Positions 16,646 to 26,057 of a stretch of 64,000 bases of DNA are shown here, one piece after another. The notes below the pieces were generated by a model. That model was not told the origin of the DNA and ran no database searches. It saw only the letters and a list, made by a program, of their open reading frames with translations. Position 1 is the first letter of the stretch. Every line of letters starts with the position of its first letter. The position numbers were made by a program, and so were the translations under genes. The DNA lies in NCBI RefSeq assembly GCF_004358025.1, contig NZ_SMTL01000001.1:1054001-1118000 (forward strand), given 5' to 3'. The stretch comes from Rhizobium deserti (lineage in GTDB: Bacteria; Pseudomonadota; Alphaproteobacteria; Rhizobiales; Rhizobiaceae).

Positions 16646-18076
16646 TCAAGGCTTGGCAGCTTGCTGTGCCCGGAATTTCGCAAGCCATTCGGCGCCGGCG
16701 GCATCCGCATCCGTCGGGCCATCGCTGGCAACCGGTTTTCCATCGGCATGCGGCGTCTGGGTTGCCCCCTCATCGGACCGGATCACATCCGCATCGGTCG
16801 AGGAAGACCATCGTTTGCCGCCTTCCGCCGAGGTTCTCGGCTCCGGTGCAGGTTCGGCCGGTCCTGTAGAGGCAGAAGCCGAGGCCTTGTCATGCGACGC
16901 CTCCGGCTGTTCGCTTCCCCCGAAGATCATCGACTTCATCGAATCGAAGAAGCCCGCATCCGGGTTCGATGGTTCTGCCAAGGCCTTTTCGGGCGCGGAT
17001 GCGGCCGAGACTACAGGCGCCTCAGGATGATCCTTGGAGGCAACCGGATGGTCCGCCGCGGTCGCATCATGACTTGCCGCCGGTGCGGAATGGGCGGCAG
17101 GGGCATCGGCCGCAGCGGCTGGATGGTCCTCGCCTTTGACCGCATGGCCTTCCGCTGCATGGCCTTCCGCTGCATGTCCGTCTGTGGCATTGGCTTCGGG
17201 TTTATGCCCTTCCGCGGGCGCCTCGTCCTTGGATCCGAAGATCATGCCGGTAATGGAGCTCAGGAACCCGCCGCTCTCCTTGGCGGCAACTTCTTCACCA
17301 TGCGCATCGGCCGCGGCAGCATGCGCGTCGGCAGCCGGTGCTGCGCCATGTGCCGGTGCTTCGCCGTGTGCGGATGGCTCCCCGTGGCCGCTTGCTTCGC
17401 CGTGGGCCGAAGCGTCCCCATGGCCGCTCGACGCGCCATGGTCGCCGCCCTTCGGCTTGGTCTTCTTCGTGTCGCCGTGGCCGCTTGTTGCGCCGTGAGC
17501 TCCTTCCGGCGCTTCCACGACCGGATCGATGCAGTCGGCCTTGTCGGTAAGCTTGGCGGACAGCGCCTCGACGTCCTCGAGCGGCAGGTCGATCCGCATC
17601 CCGTAATACTCCCCCTTGGGGGTCGAAGATCCGTCAATGTAATAGGCGCTGTAGGTCTGGGCGGCGGCGCCTGGCGGCACCTTGGCAAGATCCGGGATAT
17701 AGATCACCTGCGCGCCGATCATGCGTCCGCGCATTTCCGCTCGTCCGGTCGGACCCGCCTTGTCGAGCAGCGCCACCTGCACGAGGTCCGCCTTTTCCTT
17801 TTCCTGCACGGCGCGCGCCACGCGCAGGGCGGTGCGGATCCGCGCCATGCCGTCGCCCGGCTCATCGCTTACCACATATTTCCGGACCCAATGGCGGTGG
17901 TCCCGCTTGATCTGGATGGTCTGCAGCGCCGTGCATTCCAGGCCGTTGATTTCAAGATAGGACGGCCCGAGGATCTTGTCGGTGCCGACGAAGACCGCAG
18001 CCGCGCCGCTGCCGCCGCACAGGACGAGGACGCCGCCGATAATCAGGACGAACTTCTTCGGTAGCCGGATCTTCAT
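16646..18076 (-). CDS. Membrane-anchored histidine-rich protein of unknown function
   Basis: The start is taken at the ATG 18074-18076, preceded by GGAG, giving 476 residues. Residues 9-30 form one membrane helix with a basic cytoplasmic start, so the rest should be periplasmic. Residues about 35-190 look like a folded domain (LEINGLECTALQTIQ, IYIPDLAKVPPG, PKGEYYGMRIDLP). After that comes a long low-complexity stretch rich in Ala, Gly, Asp, Glu and His, with about 20 His in GH, AH and DH pairs. It also contains a duplicated hydrophobic motif: FLSSITGMIFGSKDEAP and FFDSMKSMIFGGSEQP. The gene is divergent from sitABCD. The layout suggests a periplasmic metal buffer or sensor, but I know of no assigned family. 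Confidence 0.7.
   Translation of the reverse strand: MKIRLPKKFVLIIGGVLVLCGGSGAAAVFVGTDKILGPSYLEINGLECTALQTIQIKRDHRHWVRKYVVSDEPGDGMARIRTALRVARAVQEKEKADLVQVALLDKAGPTGRAEMRGRMIGAQVIYIPDLAKVPPGAAAQTYSAYYIDGSSTPKGEYYGMRIDLPLEDVEALSAKLTDKADCIDPVVEAPEGAHGATSGHGDTKKTKPKGGDHGASSGHGDASAHGEASGHGEPSAHGEAPAHGAAPAADAHAAAADAHGEEVAAKESGGFLSSITGMIFGSKDEAPAEGHKPEANATDGHAAEGHAAEGHAVKGEDHPAAAADAPAAHSAPAASHDATAADHPVASKDHPEAPVVSAASAPEKALAEPSNPDAGFFDSMKSMIFGGSEQPEASHDKASASASTGPAEPAPEPRTSAEGGKRWSSSTDADVIRSDEGATQTPHADGKPVASDGPTDADAAGAEWLAKFRAQQAAKP
17142..17171. repeat. 15-bp tandem repeat inside the histidine-rich gene
   Basis: gcatggccttccgct occurs twice in tandem and begins a third time. It encodes the EGHAA pentapeptide repeats and suggests expansion by slippage. 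Confidence 0.75.
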
Positions 18077-18239
18077 CCGCCAAACTCCGGCATACGCCAC
18101 TCCACTGGAACGCATTACAAGTCATGGAATAAGGATGCATATGCGCACGATCTCATTGAAGAAGCTTTAACCCGCATGCCCTCTTTGCAGCCCGGGAGCT
18201 CTTGAAACGGCAGGTTTTGAAACATGAATGCCCCTTCTG

Positions 18240-18256
18240 TTGCGAATGACTTGCAA
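18240..18256. promoter_or_regulatory. Mur/Fur-type box 1 upstream of sitA
   Basis: TTGCGAATGACTTGCAA is an inverted repeat (TTGCrA arms). It occurs again without change at 18293-18309. The form matches the Fur-family Mur boxes of rhizobial sit operons. Confidence 0.7.
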
Positions 18257-18261
18257 TAGCA

Positions 18262-18290
18262 TTGACAGATGCGGCAAGCTGCCTAAATTA
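18262..18290 (+). promoter_or_regulatory. sitA: Probable sitA promoter
   Basis: TTGACA at 18262-18267, a 17-bp spacer, then AAATTA at 18285-18290. The promoter sits between the two Mur-type boxes; the second box would cover the transcription start. Confidence 0.5.
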
Positions 18291-18292
18291 GA

Positions 18293-18309
18293 TTGCGAAT
18301 GACTTGCAA
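18293..18309. promoter_or_regulatory. Mur/Fur-type box 2 upstream of sitA
   Basis: Identical 17-bp copy of box 1, 53 bp downstream of it and 18 bp before the sitA start codon. Confidence 0.7.
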
Positions 18310-18327
18310 CAGCAGCACCTATCGCCC

Positions 18328-19215
18328 ATGATTTTTCGAAACTTGTTCTTCATTGCCGCCATGCTCCTGGCTTTTCCGACGCTCGCTGTGTCTCAGGAAA
18401 GGCCGAAGGTTGTCACCACTTTCACGGTCATCGCCGATATGGCGAAGAACGTCGCCGGCGATGCTGCGGATGTGGAAAGCATCACCAAGCCGGGCGCCGA
18501 GATCCATAACTATCAGCCGACGCCGCGCGATCTCCTGCGCGCCCGCGATGCGGATCTCGTGCTGCGCAATGGCCTCAACCTGGAAACCTGGTTCGAGCGT
18601 TTCCTGCGCAATCTCGGCGACATCCCGAACGTCACCGTCTCCGACGGCATCGTGCCGGTGTCGATCGCCGGCGGCGCCTATCAGGGCCGGCCGAACCCGC
18701 ATGCCTGGATGTCGCCGGAAAATGCAATCATCTATGTCGAGAACATCCGCAAGGGCTTGACCCAGATCGATCCGTCCCATGCTGATCTCTATGCCGCCAA
18801 TGCCAAGGCCTATGCGGACAGGATCCGCGCTCAGGTCAAGCCGATCCGCGATGCGCTGGCCAAGCTGCCGGAAGAGCACCGCTGGCTGGTGACGAGCGAA
18901 GGCGCCTTCTCCTATCTCGCCCGCGATTTCGGGCTGAAGGAGCTGTATCTCTGGCCCGTCAATGCCGACAGCCAAGGCACGCCCCAGCAGGTGCGCTCCG
19001 TGATCGACGCGATGCGCGAACACCAGGTCAAGGTGATCTTCAGCGAAAGCACTGTCTCCGACAAGCCGGCGAAACAGGTCGCGGCCGAAACCGGGGCGGC
19101 CTATGGCGGCATTCTCTACGTGGATTCTCTCAGCGACACGGATGGCGCTGTGCCGACCTATCTCGACCTGCTGCGCGTCACCACCGAAACCATTGCAAAG
19201 GGCCTGGCACAATGA
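18328..19215 (+). CDS. sitA: Manganese/iron ABC transporter, substrate-binding protein
   Basis: I choose the ATG at 18328 rather than the upstream TTG at 18304, which lies inside the Mur-type box. The 295-residue product starts with a signal peptide (to about residue 22). It is a cluster A-I metal-binding protein with the ligand set H60, H125 (NPHAW), E191 (TSEGAFSYL) and D266 (YVDSLSD). A two-His, Glu, Asp set is that of PsaA/MntC/SitA Mn(II) proteins rather than ZnuA-type zinc proteins. It delivers metal to SitBCD. Four genes follow each other with overlaps, as one operon. Confidence 0.9.
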   Translation: MIFRNLFFIAAMLLAFPTLAVSQERPKVVTTFTVIADMAKNVAGDAADVESITKPGAEIHNYQPTPRDLLRARDADLVLRNGLNLETWFERFLRNLGDIPNVTVSDGIVPVSIAGGAYQGRPNPHAWMSPENAIIYVENIRKGLTQIDPSHADLYAANAKAYADRIRAQVKPIRDALAKLPEEHRWLVTSEGAFSYLARDFGLKELYLWPVNADSQGTPQQVRSVIDAMREHQVKVIFSESTVSDKPAKQVAAETGAAYGGILYVDSLSDTDGAVPTYLDLLRVTTETIAKGLAQ

Positions 19216-20105
19216 TGATGGGCAAGACGAAGCCGGCCCGCGCCGGCCTGGCGGTCGACAATGTCACGGTCGCCTACCGCAACGGCATGACCGCCTTGCG
19301 CCGTGCCAGCTTTACCGTGCCGAAGGGCACGATTACCGCGCTTGTCGGCGTCAACGGCGCCGGCAAATCGACGCTGTTCAAGGCGATCATGGGTTTCGTG
19401 CCATTGGCCGAGGGTTCGGTGGAAATTCTCGGGCTTCCGGCCCGCGAGGCGCTGAAGAAGAACCTCGTCGCCTATGTGCCGCAGTCGGAAGAGGTGGACT
19501 GGAACTTCCCCGTCCTCGTCGAGGACGTCGTGATGATGGGCCGTTACGGCCACATGAATTTCCTGCGCATCCCCTCGCGCCGCGACCATGACCTGGTCGA
19601 TCAGGCGCTGCAGCGGGTGAACATGCAGGAATACCGCAAGCGGCAGATCGGCGAACTCTCCGGCGGCCAGAGAAAGCGCGTCTTTCTGGCCCGGGCACTG
19701 GCCCAGGAAGGCCAGGTCATCCTGCTCGACGAACCCTTCACTGGCGTCGACGTGACAACCGAGGAGCAGATCGTCGAACTGCTGCGGGCGCTGCGCGACG
19801 AGGGCCGCGTCATGCTGGTCTCCACCCACAATCTCGGCAGCGTGCCGGATTTTTGCGACCGCACCGTCTTCGTCAAGGGCACCGTGATCGCCTATGGCAA
19901 GACTGAGGACACGTTCAACGAGGCCAACCTCGAAAAGGCGTTTGGCGGCGTGCTGCGGCATTTCATCCTCAGCGGCACCGACCTGCATGACGACGACGAT
20001 GCGCGCCACGTCAAGGTCATTACCGATGACGAGCGGCCTTATGTGACCTATGGCAACGGCAGCCGGAAGCCAAAGGAGACCCTGGATGCTCCAGACGCTT
20101 CTTGA
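19212..20105 (+). CDS. sitB: Manganese/iron ABC transporter, ATP-binding protein
   Basis: A 297-residue ATPase whose start overlaps the sitA stop. Walker A is GVNGAGKST, the signature is [15 protein letters not shown] and Walker B is [12 protein letters not shown], followed by the switch His in VSTHN. It energises the SitCD permease. The C-terminal tail of about 30 residues is rich in Asp and His (LHDDDDARH) and could touch metal; this is speculative. Confidence 0.92.
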   Translation: MMMGKTKPARAGLAVDNVTVAYRNGMTALRRASFTVPKGTITALVGVNGAGKSTLFKAIMGFVPLAEGSVEILGLPAREALKKNLVAYVPQSEEVDWNFPVLVEDVVMMGRYGHMNFLRIPSRRDHDLVDQALQRVNMQEYRKRQIGELSGGQRKRVFLARALAQEGQVILLDEPFTGVDVTTEEQIVELLRALRDEGRVMLVSTHNLGSVPDFCDRTVFVKGTVIAYGKTEDTFNEANLEKAFGGVLRHFILSGTDLHDDDDARHVKVITDDERPYVTYGNGSRKPKETLDAPDAS

Positions 20106-20946
20106 ACCCTTCACCTATAGCTACATGCTGAACGCCATCTGGGTCAGCGCGCTGGTGGGCGGCGTCTGTGGCTTCCTGTCCGCCTATCTGATGCTGAAGG
20201 GCTGGTCGCTGATCGGCGACGCGCTGTCCCATTCGATCGTTCCGGGCGTCGCCGGTGCCTATATGCTCGGCATGCCCTTTTCGATCGGCGCCTTTATTTC
20301 CGGCGGGCTTGCAGCCGGCGCCATGCTCTTCCTCAACCAGCGGACCCGGCTCAAGGAAGACGCCATCATCGGGCTGATCTTCACCTCCTTCTTCGGGCTT
20401 GGCCTGTTCATGGTGTCGCTGTCGCCGACATCGGTGGATATCCAGACCATCGTGCTCGGCAATATCCTCGCCATCTCCCCCGCTGATACGTTGCAGCTGG
20501 TCATCATCGGCGGCGTCAGCCTCCTCGTCCTGACGTTGAAATGGAAAGACCTCATGGTCGCCTTCTTCGACGAGAACCACGCCCGCAGCATCGGCCTCAA
20601 GCCGGATCTCTTGAAAGTGCTGTTCTTCACCCTGCTCGCCGCCTCGACCGTCGCCGCCCTGCAGACGGTCGGCGCCTTCCTTGTCGTCGCCATGGTGGTG
20701 ACGCCGGGCGCTACCGCCTATCTTCTGACCGACCGGTTCCAGCGGGTCATCCTGATGGCCCTCGGCATCGGCGCCGGCACCAGTTTCCTTGGCGCCTATC
20801 TCAGCTATTTCCTCGATGGCGCCACCGGCGGCATCATCGTCGTGCTGCAGACGCTGCTATTCCTTTCCGCCTTCCTGTTTGCACCCAAGCACGGCATGCT
20901 GGCGGCGCGCCGCAGGCTGCGCCGGACTCTGGAGGAAGCCGCATGA
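20086..20946 (+). CDS. sitC: Manganese/iron ABC transporter, permease SitC
   Basis: The start is the ATG at 20086, preceded by AAAGGAG at 20072-20078, so the gene overlaps sitB by 20 bp. The 286-residue protein is an ABC-3 family permease with about eight membrane helices; [20 protein letters not shown] is the typical segment near the N-terminus. It pairs with the paralogous SitD to form the channel. Confidence 0.92.
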   Translation: MLQTLLEPFTYSYMLNAIWVSALVGGVCGFLSAYLMLKGWSLIGDALSHSIVPGVAGAYMLGMPFSIGAFISGGLAAGAMLFLNQRTRLKEDAIIGLIFTSFFGLGLFMVSLSPTSVDIQTIVLGNILAISPADTLQLVIIGGVSLLVLTLKWKDLMVAFFDENHARSIGLKPDLLKVLFFTLLAASTVAALQTVGAFLVVAMVVTPGATAYLLTDRFQRVILMALGIGAGTSFLGAYLSYFLDGATGGIIVVLQTLLFLSAFLFAPKHGMLAARRRLRRTLEEAA

Positions 20947-21809
20947 GCAGCCTTCTGGATTTCCTGGATCTCGTCACCTTCCCCTTCCAGATCGATTTCA
21001 TGCGCACTGCCTTCGCGGTGACGCTGATGATCGCCCTGCCCATGTCGATCCTGTCCTGCTTCCTGGTGCTGAAAGGCTGGTCGCTAATGGGTGACGCCGT
21101 CAGCCATGCGGTGCTGCCAGGGGTTGTCATCGCCTACATGCTGTCCATCCCGTTTGCGATCGGCGCCTTTGTTGCCGGCATGATTTGCGCCTTGGCAACC
21201 GGCTTCCTCAAGGAAAACAGCCGCATCAAGGAGGATACGGTGCTCGGCATCGTGTTCTCCGGCATGTTCGGCCTCGGACTTGTATTGTTCGTCAACGTCC
21301 AGGCGGACGTGCATCTCGACCACATTCTCTTCGGCGACATGCTGGGGATCGTGTCTTCGGATGTCATCGAAACCGGTTTGATCGCGCTGGTCTCGACGAT
21401 TTTCCTCATCTTACTGCGCAAGGATCTGCTGGTGCATGCCTTTGACGAGCAGCATGCCAAGGCGATCGGGCTCCCCACTCGGCTCCTGCATTACGGCCTG
21501 CTCGCCGTCCTGTCGCTGACGGTGGTCGGCGCCTTGAAGGCTGTCGGCATCATCCTGTCGGTTGCCATGCTGGTAGCGCCGGGCGCGATCGCCTTTCTGC
21601 TGACGCGCCGCTTCACGACCATGATGTTGACAGCGGTCGCGATCGGACTCGGCGCTTCGATCACGGGCATCTATATCAGCTTCTTCCTCGACAGCGCCCC
21701 TGCCCCCACCATCGTGCTCCTGATGACCCTTCTCTTCATCATCGCCTTCATACGCACGATGATGAGCGGCCGCACGACTGTCGGCGCCAGCGAGACAACA
21801 TCCAGCTGA
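20943..21809 (+). CDS. sitD: Manganese/iron ABC transporter, permease SitD
   Basis: The start overlaps the sitC stop as ATGA. The 288-residue ABC-3 permease is a paralogue of SitC with the matching segment LVLKGWSLMGDAVSHAVLPG. Two different permease genes in one operon are characteristic of SitABCD rather than ZnuABC or MntABC systems. A hairpin follows the stop. Confidence 0.92.
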   Translation: MSSLLDFLDLVTFPFQIDFMRTAFAVTLMIALPMSILSCFLVLKGWSLMGDAVSHAVLPGVVIAYMLSIPFAIGAFVAGMICALATGFLKENSRIKEDTVLGIVFSGMFGLGLVLFVNVQADVHLDHILFGDMLGIVSSDVIETGLIALVSTIFLILLRKDLLVHAFDEQHAKAIGLPTRLLHYGLLAVLSLTVVGALKAVGIILSVAMLVAPGAIAFLLTRRFTTMMLTAVAIGLGASITGIYISFFLDSAPAPTIVLLMTLLFIIAFIRTMMSGRTTVGASETTSS

Positions 21810-21828
21810 CAGGAAGCTGAGCAACGAA

Positions 21829-21853
21829 AGCCGCCGTCAGGGTGACAGCGGCT
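21829..21853. terminator. Hairpin between sitD and a chemoreceptor gene
   Basis: AGCCGCCGTCA pairs with TGACAGCGGCT around a GGG loop with one mismatch, between convergent stops. The T-tract is short, so its strength as a terminator is uncertain. Confidence 0.5.
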
Positions 21854-21880
21854 CTTGAATAGCTTGGAGCGATGAGTTGC

Positions 21881-23593
21881 TCAGGCAGCCCGACGCGACG
21901 ATCGCGGTGCAGCTTCTGGCGCACCGGGTTCGCGGATCATGGTCCGGCGGTTCAGTTTGAAGTGGCCGACCAGTTCGGCCAGCTGGGCAGCACCATTTGC
22001 CAGTTCTCGGCTGATATGCGTTGTCTGGTCGACCATGGCAGCGTTCTGCTGGGTCATCCGGTCGATCTGCGAAACGGCGTTGTTGATCTCGGAAAGACCG
22101 ACTGACTGTTCCGTCGCAGCCGTTGCCAGGGACTGCATATTGGTGTCGATCGAAGCGACGAACTTTTCGATCTCGTGAAGGGCAACGCCGGTTGCATCAA
22201 CCAGCCGCACGCCCTCGGTGACTTCCCGGCCAGAATTCTCGATCAGTCCCTTGATTTCCTTTGCCGCCTTGGCAGAGCGTTGGGCCAGTTCGCGCACTTC
22301 CTGCGCGACAACCGCAAAGCCTTTGCCCGCCTCTCCGGCGCGCGCCGCTTCGACGCCCGCGTTCAGTGCCAGCAGGTTGGTCTGGAAAGCGATCTCGTCG
22401 ATAACGCTGATGATCTTGTTGATCTCGGCCGAAGCGGATTCGATCCGCTGCATCGCCGTGATGGTTTCCTGCACGACCGATGACGACGTCGATGCCGATT
22501 GCAGCGCGTTCTTGACCAGCTTGCGGGTATCTTCCGTGTTGACCGTCGAAGAGCGCACGGTGGCGGTCACCTGCTCCAGGGCTGCGGAAGTCTGTTCCAG
22601 CGAGGCCGCTTGTTCCTTGGTGCGCATCGACAGCTGATCGGCCGCCTCGTGCATCTGCTGGCCATTGCCGTTCAGGCTGTTGGTCTGCTTGAGAACATTG
22701 ACCAATGTTTCCTGGAAGGCGCCCAGCGACGCATTGAAGTCGCGACGCAGCGGCTCGAATTCCTCAACGAAAGGCTCGTCGATCGTTTGACGGATATTGC
22801 AATCCGAAAGACGTGCGAGGCCGGCGCCGAGTTCATTGACCACCTTGACGCGTTCCGTCACATCGGTCGCGAATTTCACGACCTTGAAGACATGGCCGTT
22901 GTCATCGACAATCGGATTGTAGGACGCCTGGATGTAGATCTTGCTGCCGTCCTTGGTCACGCGGGTGAACTGGTTGGCGGCGAAATGGCCAGCACCGAGA
23001 TCCTTCCAGAAGGTCCTGTATTCCGCCGACTGCGCATAATCGCGCTCACAGAAAATGGCGTGATGCTTGCCGACGATCTCTTCCAGGCTATAGCCCAGCG
23101 CCTTCAGGAAATTCTCGTTGGCGGTGATGATCTCGCCGGAGGGTGTAAATTCGATGACTGCCTGGGCACGCGACAGCGCTTCCAGCTTGCCGCGGTTTTC
23201 CAGCGCTATCTTGCGCGCCGCCGTGATGTCGGTTGCCAGCTTGACGACCTTGTACGGCTTCTTGCCGCGCATGATCGGATTGTAAGAAGCCTCGATCCAG
23301 ACCTCGCGGTTACCCTTGCCGAACCGCTTGTACTTGCCCTGGTCGAACTGGCCGGTGCCCAGACGCTTCCAAAAGGCCGAATATTCGGCAGATGCCGCAT
23401 CGGCCGGGTCGACGAAAAGCCGGTGGTGCTTGCCGACGATTTCCTGCAGCGAATATCCCATGGCTTTGCAGAAGTTCTCGTTGGCGCTGAGAATAATGCC
23501 ATCCAGGTTGAATTCGATGATAGCCTGCGACCGGTTTAAGGCTTCAAGCACTGCAGCATTAGACAACATGCGACCGAACGGCACAGCAACCAT
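21881..23593 (-). CDS. Cytoplasmic PAS-PAS methyl-accepting chemotaxis protein
   Basis: I place the start at the ATG 23591-23593, after GGAG, giving 570 residues. Two PAS domains (about residues 15-120 and 140-245) repeat the same pattern, e.g. [21 protein letters not shown] and [21 protein letters not shown] (each about 20 residues). A HAMP-like linker follows, then the MCP signalling tip ([16 protein letters not shown]). No membrane segment is present, so it is a soluble receptor that should sense redox, oxygen or a small ligand through PAS. It is a paralogue of the protein at 40799-42565. No C-terminal CheR-tethering pentapeptide is seen. Confidence 0.92.
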   Translation of the reverse strand: MVAVPFGRMLSNAAVLEALNRSQAIIEFNLDGIILSANENFCKAMGYSLQEIVGKHHRLFVDPADAASAEYSAFWKRLGTGQFDQGKYKRFGKGNREVWIEASYNPIMRGKKPYKVVKLATDITAARKIALENRGKLEALSRAQAVIEFTPSGEIITANENFLKALGYSLEEIVGKHHAIFCERDYAQSAEYRTFWKDLGAGHFAANQFTRVTKDGSKIYIQASYNPIVDDNGHVFKVVKFATDVTERVKVVNELGAGLARLSDCNIRQTIDEPFVEEFEPLRRDFNASLGAFQETLVNVLKQTNSLNGNGQQMHEAADQLSMRTKEQAASLEQTSAALEQVTATVRSSTVNTEDTRKLVKNALQSASTSSSVVQETITAMQRIESASAEINKIISVIDEIAFQTNLLALNAGVEAARAGEAGKGFAVVAQEVRELAQRSAKAAKEIKGLIENSGREVTEGVRLVDATGVALHEIEKFVASIDTNMQSLATAATEQSVGLSEINNAVSQIDRMTQQNAAMVDQTTHISRELANGAAQLAELVGHFKLNRRTMIREPGAPEAAPRSSRRAA

Positions 23594-23654
23594 GATCAGC
23601 TCCAAGTTCCACGGAACTCAATGAGGAATAAGTGCTGCAAATTAAATCAAGGTG

Positions 23655-23666
23655 CTGAAATTTCAG
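23655..23666. promoter_or_regulatory. Palindrome upstream of the chemoreceptor gene
   Basis: CTGAAATTTCAG is a perfect 12-bp palindrome 62 bp upstream of the start, in an AT-rich stretch. It may be an operator; no regulator can be named. Confidence 0.3.
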
Positions 23667-23726
23667 TTAAAGTAAAACTTGATGAAGACCTGAACAGGCG
23701 GACTGTACGGCATCAGACAATCCAGC

Positions 23727-23750
23727 AAAAAGGCCCGCCTCGGCGGGCCT
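23727..23750 (-). terminator. Intrinsic terminator after the transaldolase gene
   Basis: On the minus strand AGGCCCGCC pairs with GGCGGGCCT, followed by TTTTT, 20 bp past the tal stop. Confidence 0.85.
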
Positions 23751-23769
23751 CTTCCAGTCGCCAGAGGAC

Positions 23770-24735
23770 TTAAGCAGCAGCGAGCGTCAGTTCCTTCTTG
23801 ATCATCGTGCGCAGGGCGACGAGATCCTTGGCAAACAGCCGGATACCGTCGGAAAGCTTTTCCGTCGCCATCTGGTCTTCATTCAGCATCCAGCGGAAGG
23901 CTTTTTCGTCGAGTGACTGCATCGGCTCGGCATTAAATGTCTCCGCCGAAAGCTTGCGCTCCAGCTTGCCGGTGTCCTTGTCGAGTTCGTCGAGCAGGGC
24001 CGGGCTGATCGTCAGTCGGTCGCAGCCTGCCAAGGCCTCGATCTCGCCGACATTGCGGAAGGAAGCACCCATGACGATCGTGCCGATGCCGTTCGCCTTG
24101 TAGTAATTATAGATCTCGCGGACGGAAACAACGCCTGGGTCGGTTTCAGCCGTATAGTCTTCGCCGGTCGATTTTTTGTACCAGTCAAGGATGCGCCCGA
24201 CGAAAGGTGAGATCAGGAAGACCTTGGCCTCGGCGCAGGCAATCGCTTGGGCCTGGCTGAATAGCAGCGTCAAATTGCAATCGATGCCTTCCGTCTGCAG
24301 CACTTCCGCCGCACGAATGCCTTCCCAGGTGGAGGCGAGCTTGATCAGGATGCGATCCCGCTCAATGCCACGTTCCTTGTAGGCGGCAATGATCTGGTGG
24401 GCCTTGGCGATTGACCCCTGGGTGTCAAAGGAAAGATCAGCGTCAACTTCCGTGGAAACCCGGCCGGGCACGATCTCGGCCAATGCCGCGCCGACATCGA
24501 CGGCCAACCTGTCGGCGACTGCTGCCACGACGCTATCATCCTGGCCACCCTGTTGACGGCCCCATGCGATAGCCGCCTTCACCTTGTCGGCAAAAATCGG
24601 CGTGCCGAGCGCCTTCAGCACGATGGTCGGGTTGGTCGTGCAATCCACCGGCTTCAGGCGGGTGACTGCTTCGATATCGCCCGTATCGGCGACAACGGTG
24701 GTCATGGAACGAAGTTGCTCTAGTTTCGACGTCAT
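23770..24735 (-). CDS. tal: Transaldolase
   Basis: The start is the ATG at 24733-24735 after GAGGAC, giving 321 residues, close to E. coli TalB (317). It transfers a dihydroxyacetone unit between sugar phosphates in the non-oxidative pentose phosphate pathway. Visible motifs are [11 protein letters not shown] near the N-terminus and [13 protein letters not shown] with the Schiff-base Lys. It is divergent from a SorC-family regulator that probably controls it. It would process xylulose 5-phosphate made by the xylAB products. Confidence 0.95.
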   Translation of the reverse strand: MTSKLEQLRSMTTVVADTGDIEAVTRLKPVDCTTNPTIVLKALGTPIFADKVKAAIAWGRQQGGQDDSVVAAVADRLAVDVGAALAEIVPGRVSTEVDADLSFDTQGSIAKAHQIIAAYKERGIERDRILIKLASTWEGIRAAEVLQTEGIDCNLTLLFSQAQAIACAEAKVFLISPFVGRILDWYKKSTGEDYTAETDPGVVSVREIYNYYKANGIGTIVMGASFRNVGEIEALAGCDRLTISPALLDELDKDTGKLERKLSAETFNAEPMQSLDEKAFRWMLNEDQMATEKLSDGIRLFAKDLVALRTMIKKELTLAAA

Positions 24736-24831
24736 CGGCAATGTCCTCGCTGTGGATCTCTGACACCTTCGGCGCCGTTTCAGCTCCTTGGGCAATATGT
24801 AGATAACATCTCGCCAAGGTAAAGAAGTCAA

Positions 24832-24860
24832 GACATATGTCGTTCACAATTGACATATGT
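24832..24860. promoter_or_regulatory. Pair of ACATATGT sites between tal and the SorC regulator
   Basis: GACATATGTC (24832-24841) is a perfect palindrome, and GACATATGT repeats at 24852-24860, twenty base pairs on, about two helical turns. This is a likely SorC-family operator pair in the divergent promoter region. Confidence 0.55.
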
Positions 24861-24922
24861 TCCATTGCAACCCTATCATGAAGTCACCAGCCTTCAGCTT
24901 GCGCCCGTTTCAGGAACCACCC

Positions 24923-25933
24923 TTGGCAAAGCTCAGACGAGAAACCCATACCTCCTATTCTGAAGCAGCGTCGCTGCGGCTGCGCGCCGCTTGGCTTTAT
25001 TATAACCAGGGTCTGACGCAAAAGGACGTGGCCGAACGGCTGGGCATCAGCCGCTCCACCGTGATCCGGCTGCTGGACGAGGCGATGAAGCGGTCCGAGG
25101 TGCAGATCTGGATCAGCGAAGGGGTGGGCAGCTGCGTTGAACTGGCGACTGGGCTTGAAAAGGCTTACGGCCTGGACGAGGCTCTTGTCGTGCCAGCGCC
25201 GCGCGATGACAGTGCCGAAGCCTTGGCGACGGCTGTCGGCTTGGCGCTCGGCCAGTTTCTGTCTGAAGTGGTGCAGGATGGCATGACCATCGGCGTCGGC
25301 TGGGGCCGCACCATGACCGCCTCGCTTTCCGGCTTTCGGCCGCCGCGGCGGGAAAATTGCAAGGTCGTGTCGCTGCTGGGCGGCATCGTCGCCGTGCATC
25401 AGACCAATCCGATCGACTATACTTGGCGATTGGCAAGCCAGCTCGGCGCGGAATGCTACATGTTCCTCGCGCCGCTACTGGTCGACACGCTTGAAACAAA
25501 GCGGGCACTTGTCGAAAAATGCGGCCTGAAGACCATTTACGACCTGGCCGAGAACCTTGATCTGGCAGTGGTCAGCTGCGGCGATATTGGGCCGCATTCG
25601 ACCTCTCTTTCGGAAGGCTTCATATCGAAGGCCGAGCTCGACCGCCTGATCGCCGCCGGTTGCGTGTGTGATACCATGTTCAACTTCCTCGACGAGGATG
25701 GCCGGTCCGTCGACCACGCGCTGAACGAGCGGGTCATGTGCGTCGACCTCGACACGCTGAAGCAGGCCCAGCATATCGTGCTTTCGTCAGGCGGCGCCCA
25801 TCGTGCCGTGGCGATCCGTGCGACAATCCGGCGCATCGGCTGCAACACGCTGATCACCGACGAGACCGCGGCCCGCGAACTGTTGCGTCTGGCAGCTGAT
25901 GAAGAGACCAGCGCCCTTCCTGCCAAGGCCTGA
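24923..25933 (+). CDS. SorC-family sugar-binding transcriptional regulator
   Basis: Upstream in-frame ATGs at 24857 and 24878 have no ribosome site, and the first lies inside an operator-like repeat. A TTG at 24923 follows AGGAA at good spacing and gives the N-terminus MAKLRR, which resembles other SorC proteins, so I use it (336 residues). The helix-turn-helix reads GLTQKDVAERLGISRSTVIR, and the rest is the sugar-phosphate-binding domain. It is divergent from tal. The effector is probably a pentose or hexose phosphate. Confidence 0.85.
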   Translation: MAKLRRETHTSYSEAASLRLRAAWLYYNQGLTQKDVAERLGISRSTVIRLLDEAMKRSEVQIWISEGVGSCVELATGLEKAYGLDEALVVPAPRDDSAEALATAVGLALGQFLSEVVQDGMTIGVGWGRTMTASLSGFRPPRRENCKVVSLLGGIVAVHQTNPIDYTWRLASQLGAECYMFLAPLLVDTLETKRALVEKCGLKTIYDLAENLDLAVVSCGDIGPHSTSLSEGFISKAELDRLIAAGCVCDTMFNFLDEDGRSVDHALNERVMCVDLDTLKQAQHIVLSSGGAHRAVAIRATIRRIGCNTLITDETAARELLRLAADEETSALPAKA

Positions 25934-26011
25934 CTTTCCCCTTAGCATCGCGAGTATCAAGAAGAGCGGTTACGTTCAGCATGTATTCAGTTGAAAATTC
26001 CTAAACACAAA

Positions 26012-26036
26012 TTGCCACTGGCAATAATGCCGGCAT
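26012..26036. promoter_or_regulatory. Two adjacent palindromes upstream of the Tudor-like gene
   Basis: TTGCCACTGGCAA (26012-26024) and ATGCCGGCAT (26027-26036) are both perfect inverted repeats, 22-46 bp before the start codon. They may bind a regulator or form a leader hairpin. Confidence 0.35.
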
Positions 26037-26057
26037 ATTTTCTGGGGAGGTTTGGTC

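Noticed and set aside
16661..18064. A 467-codon plus-strand frame opposite the histidine-rich gene
   Set aside because: Arg/Gly/Cys-rich shadow; the minus-strand protein has a membrane helix, structured domain and ribosome site.
18304..18327. Upstream TTG start for sitA
   Set aside because: It lies inside the second Mur-type box and would put charged residues before the signal peptide; ATG 18328 fits better.
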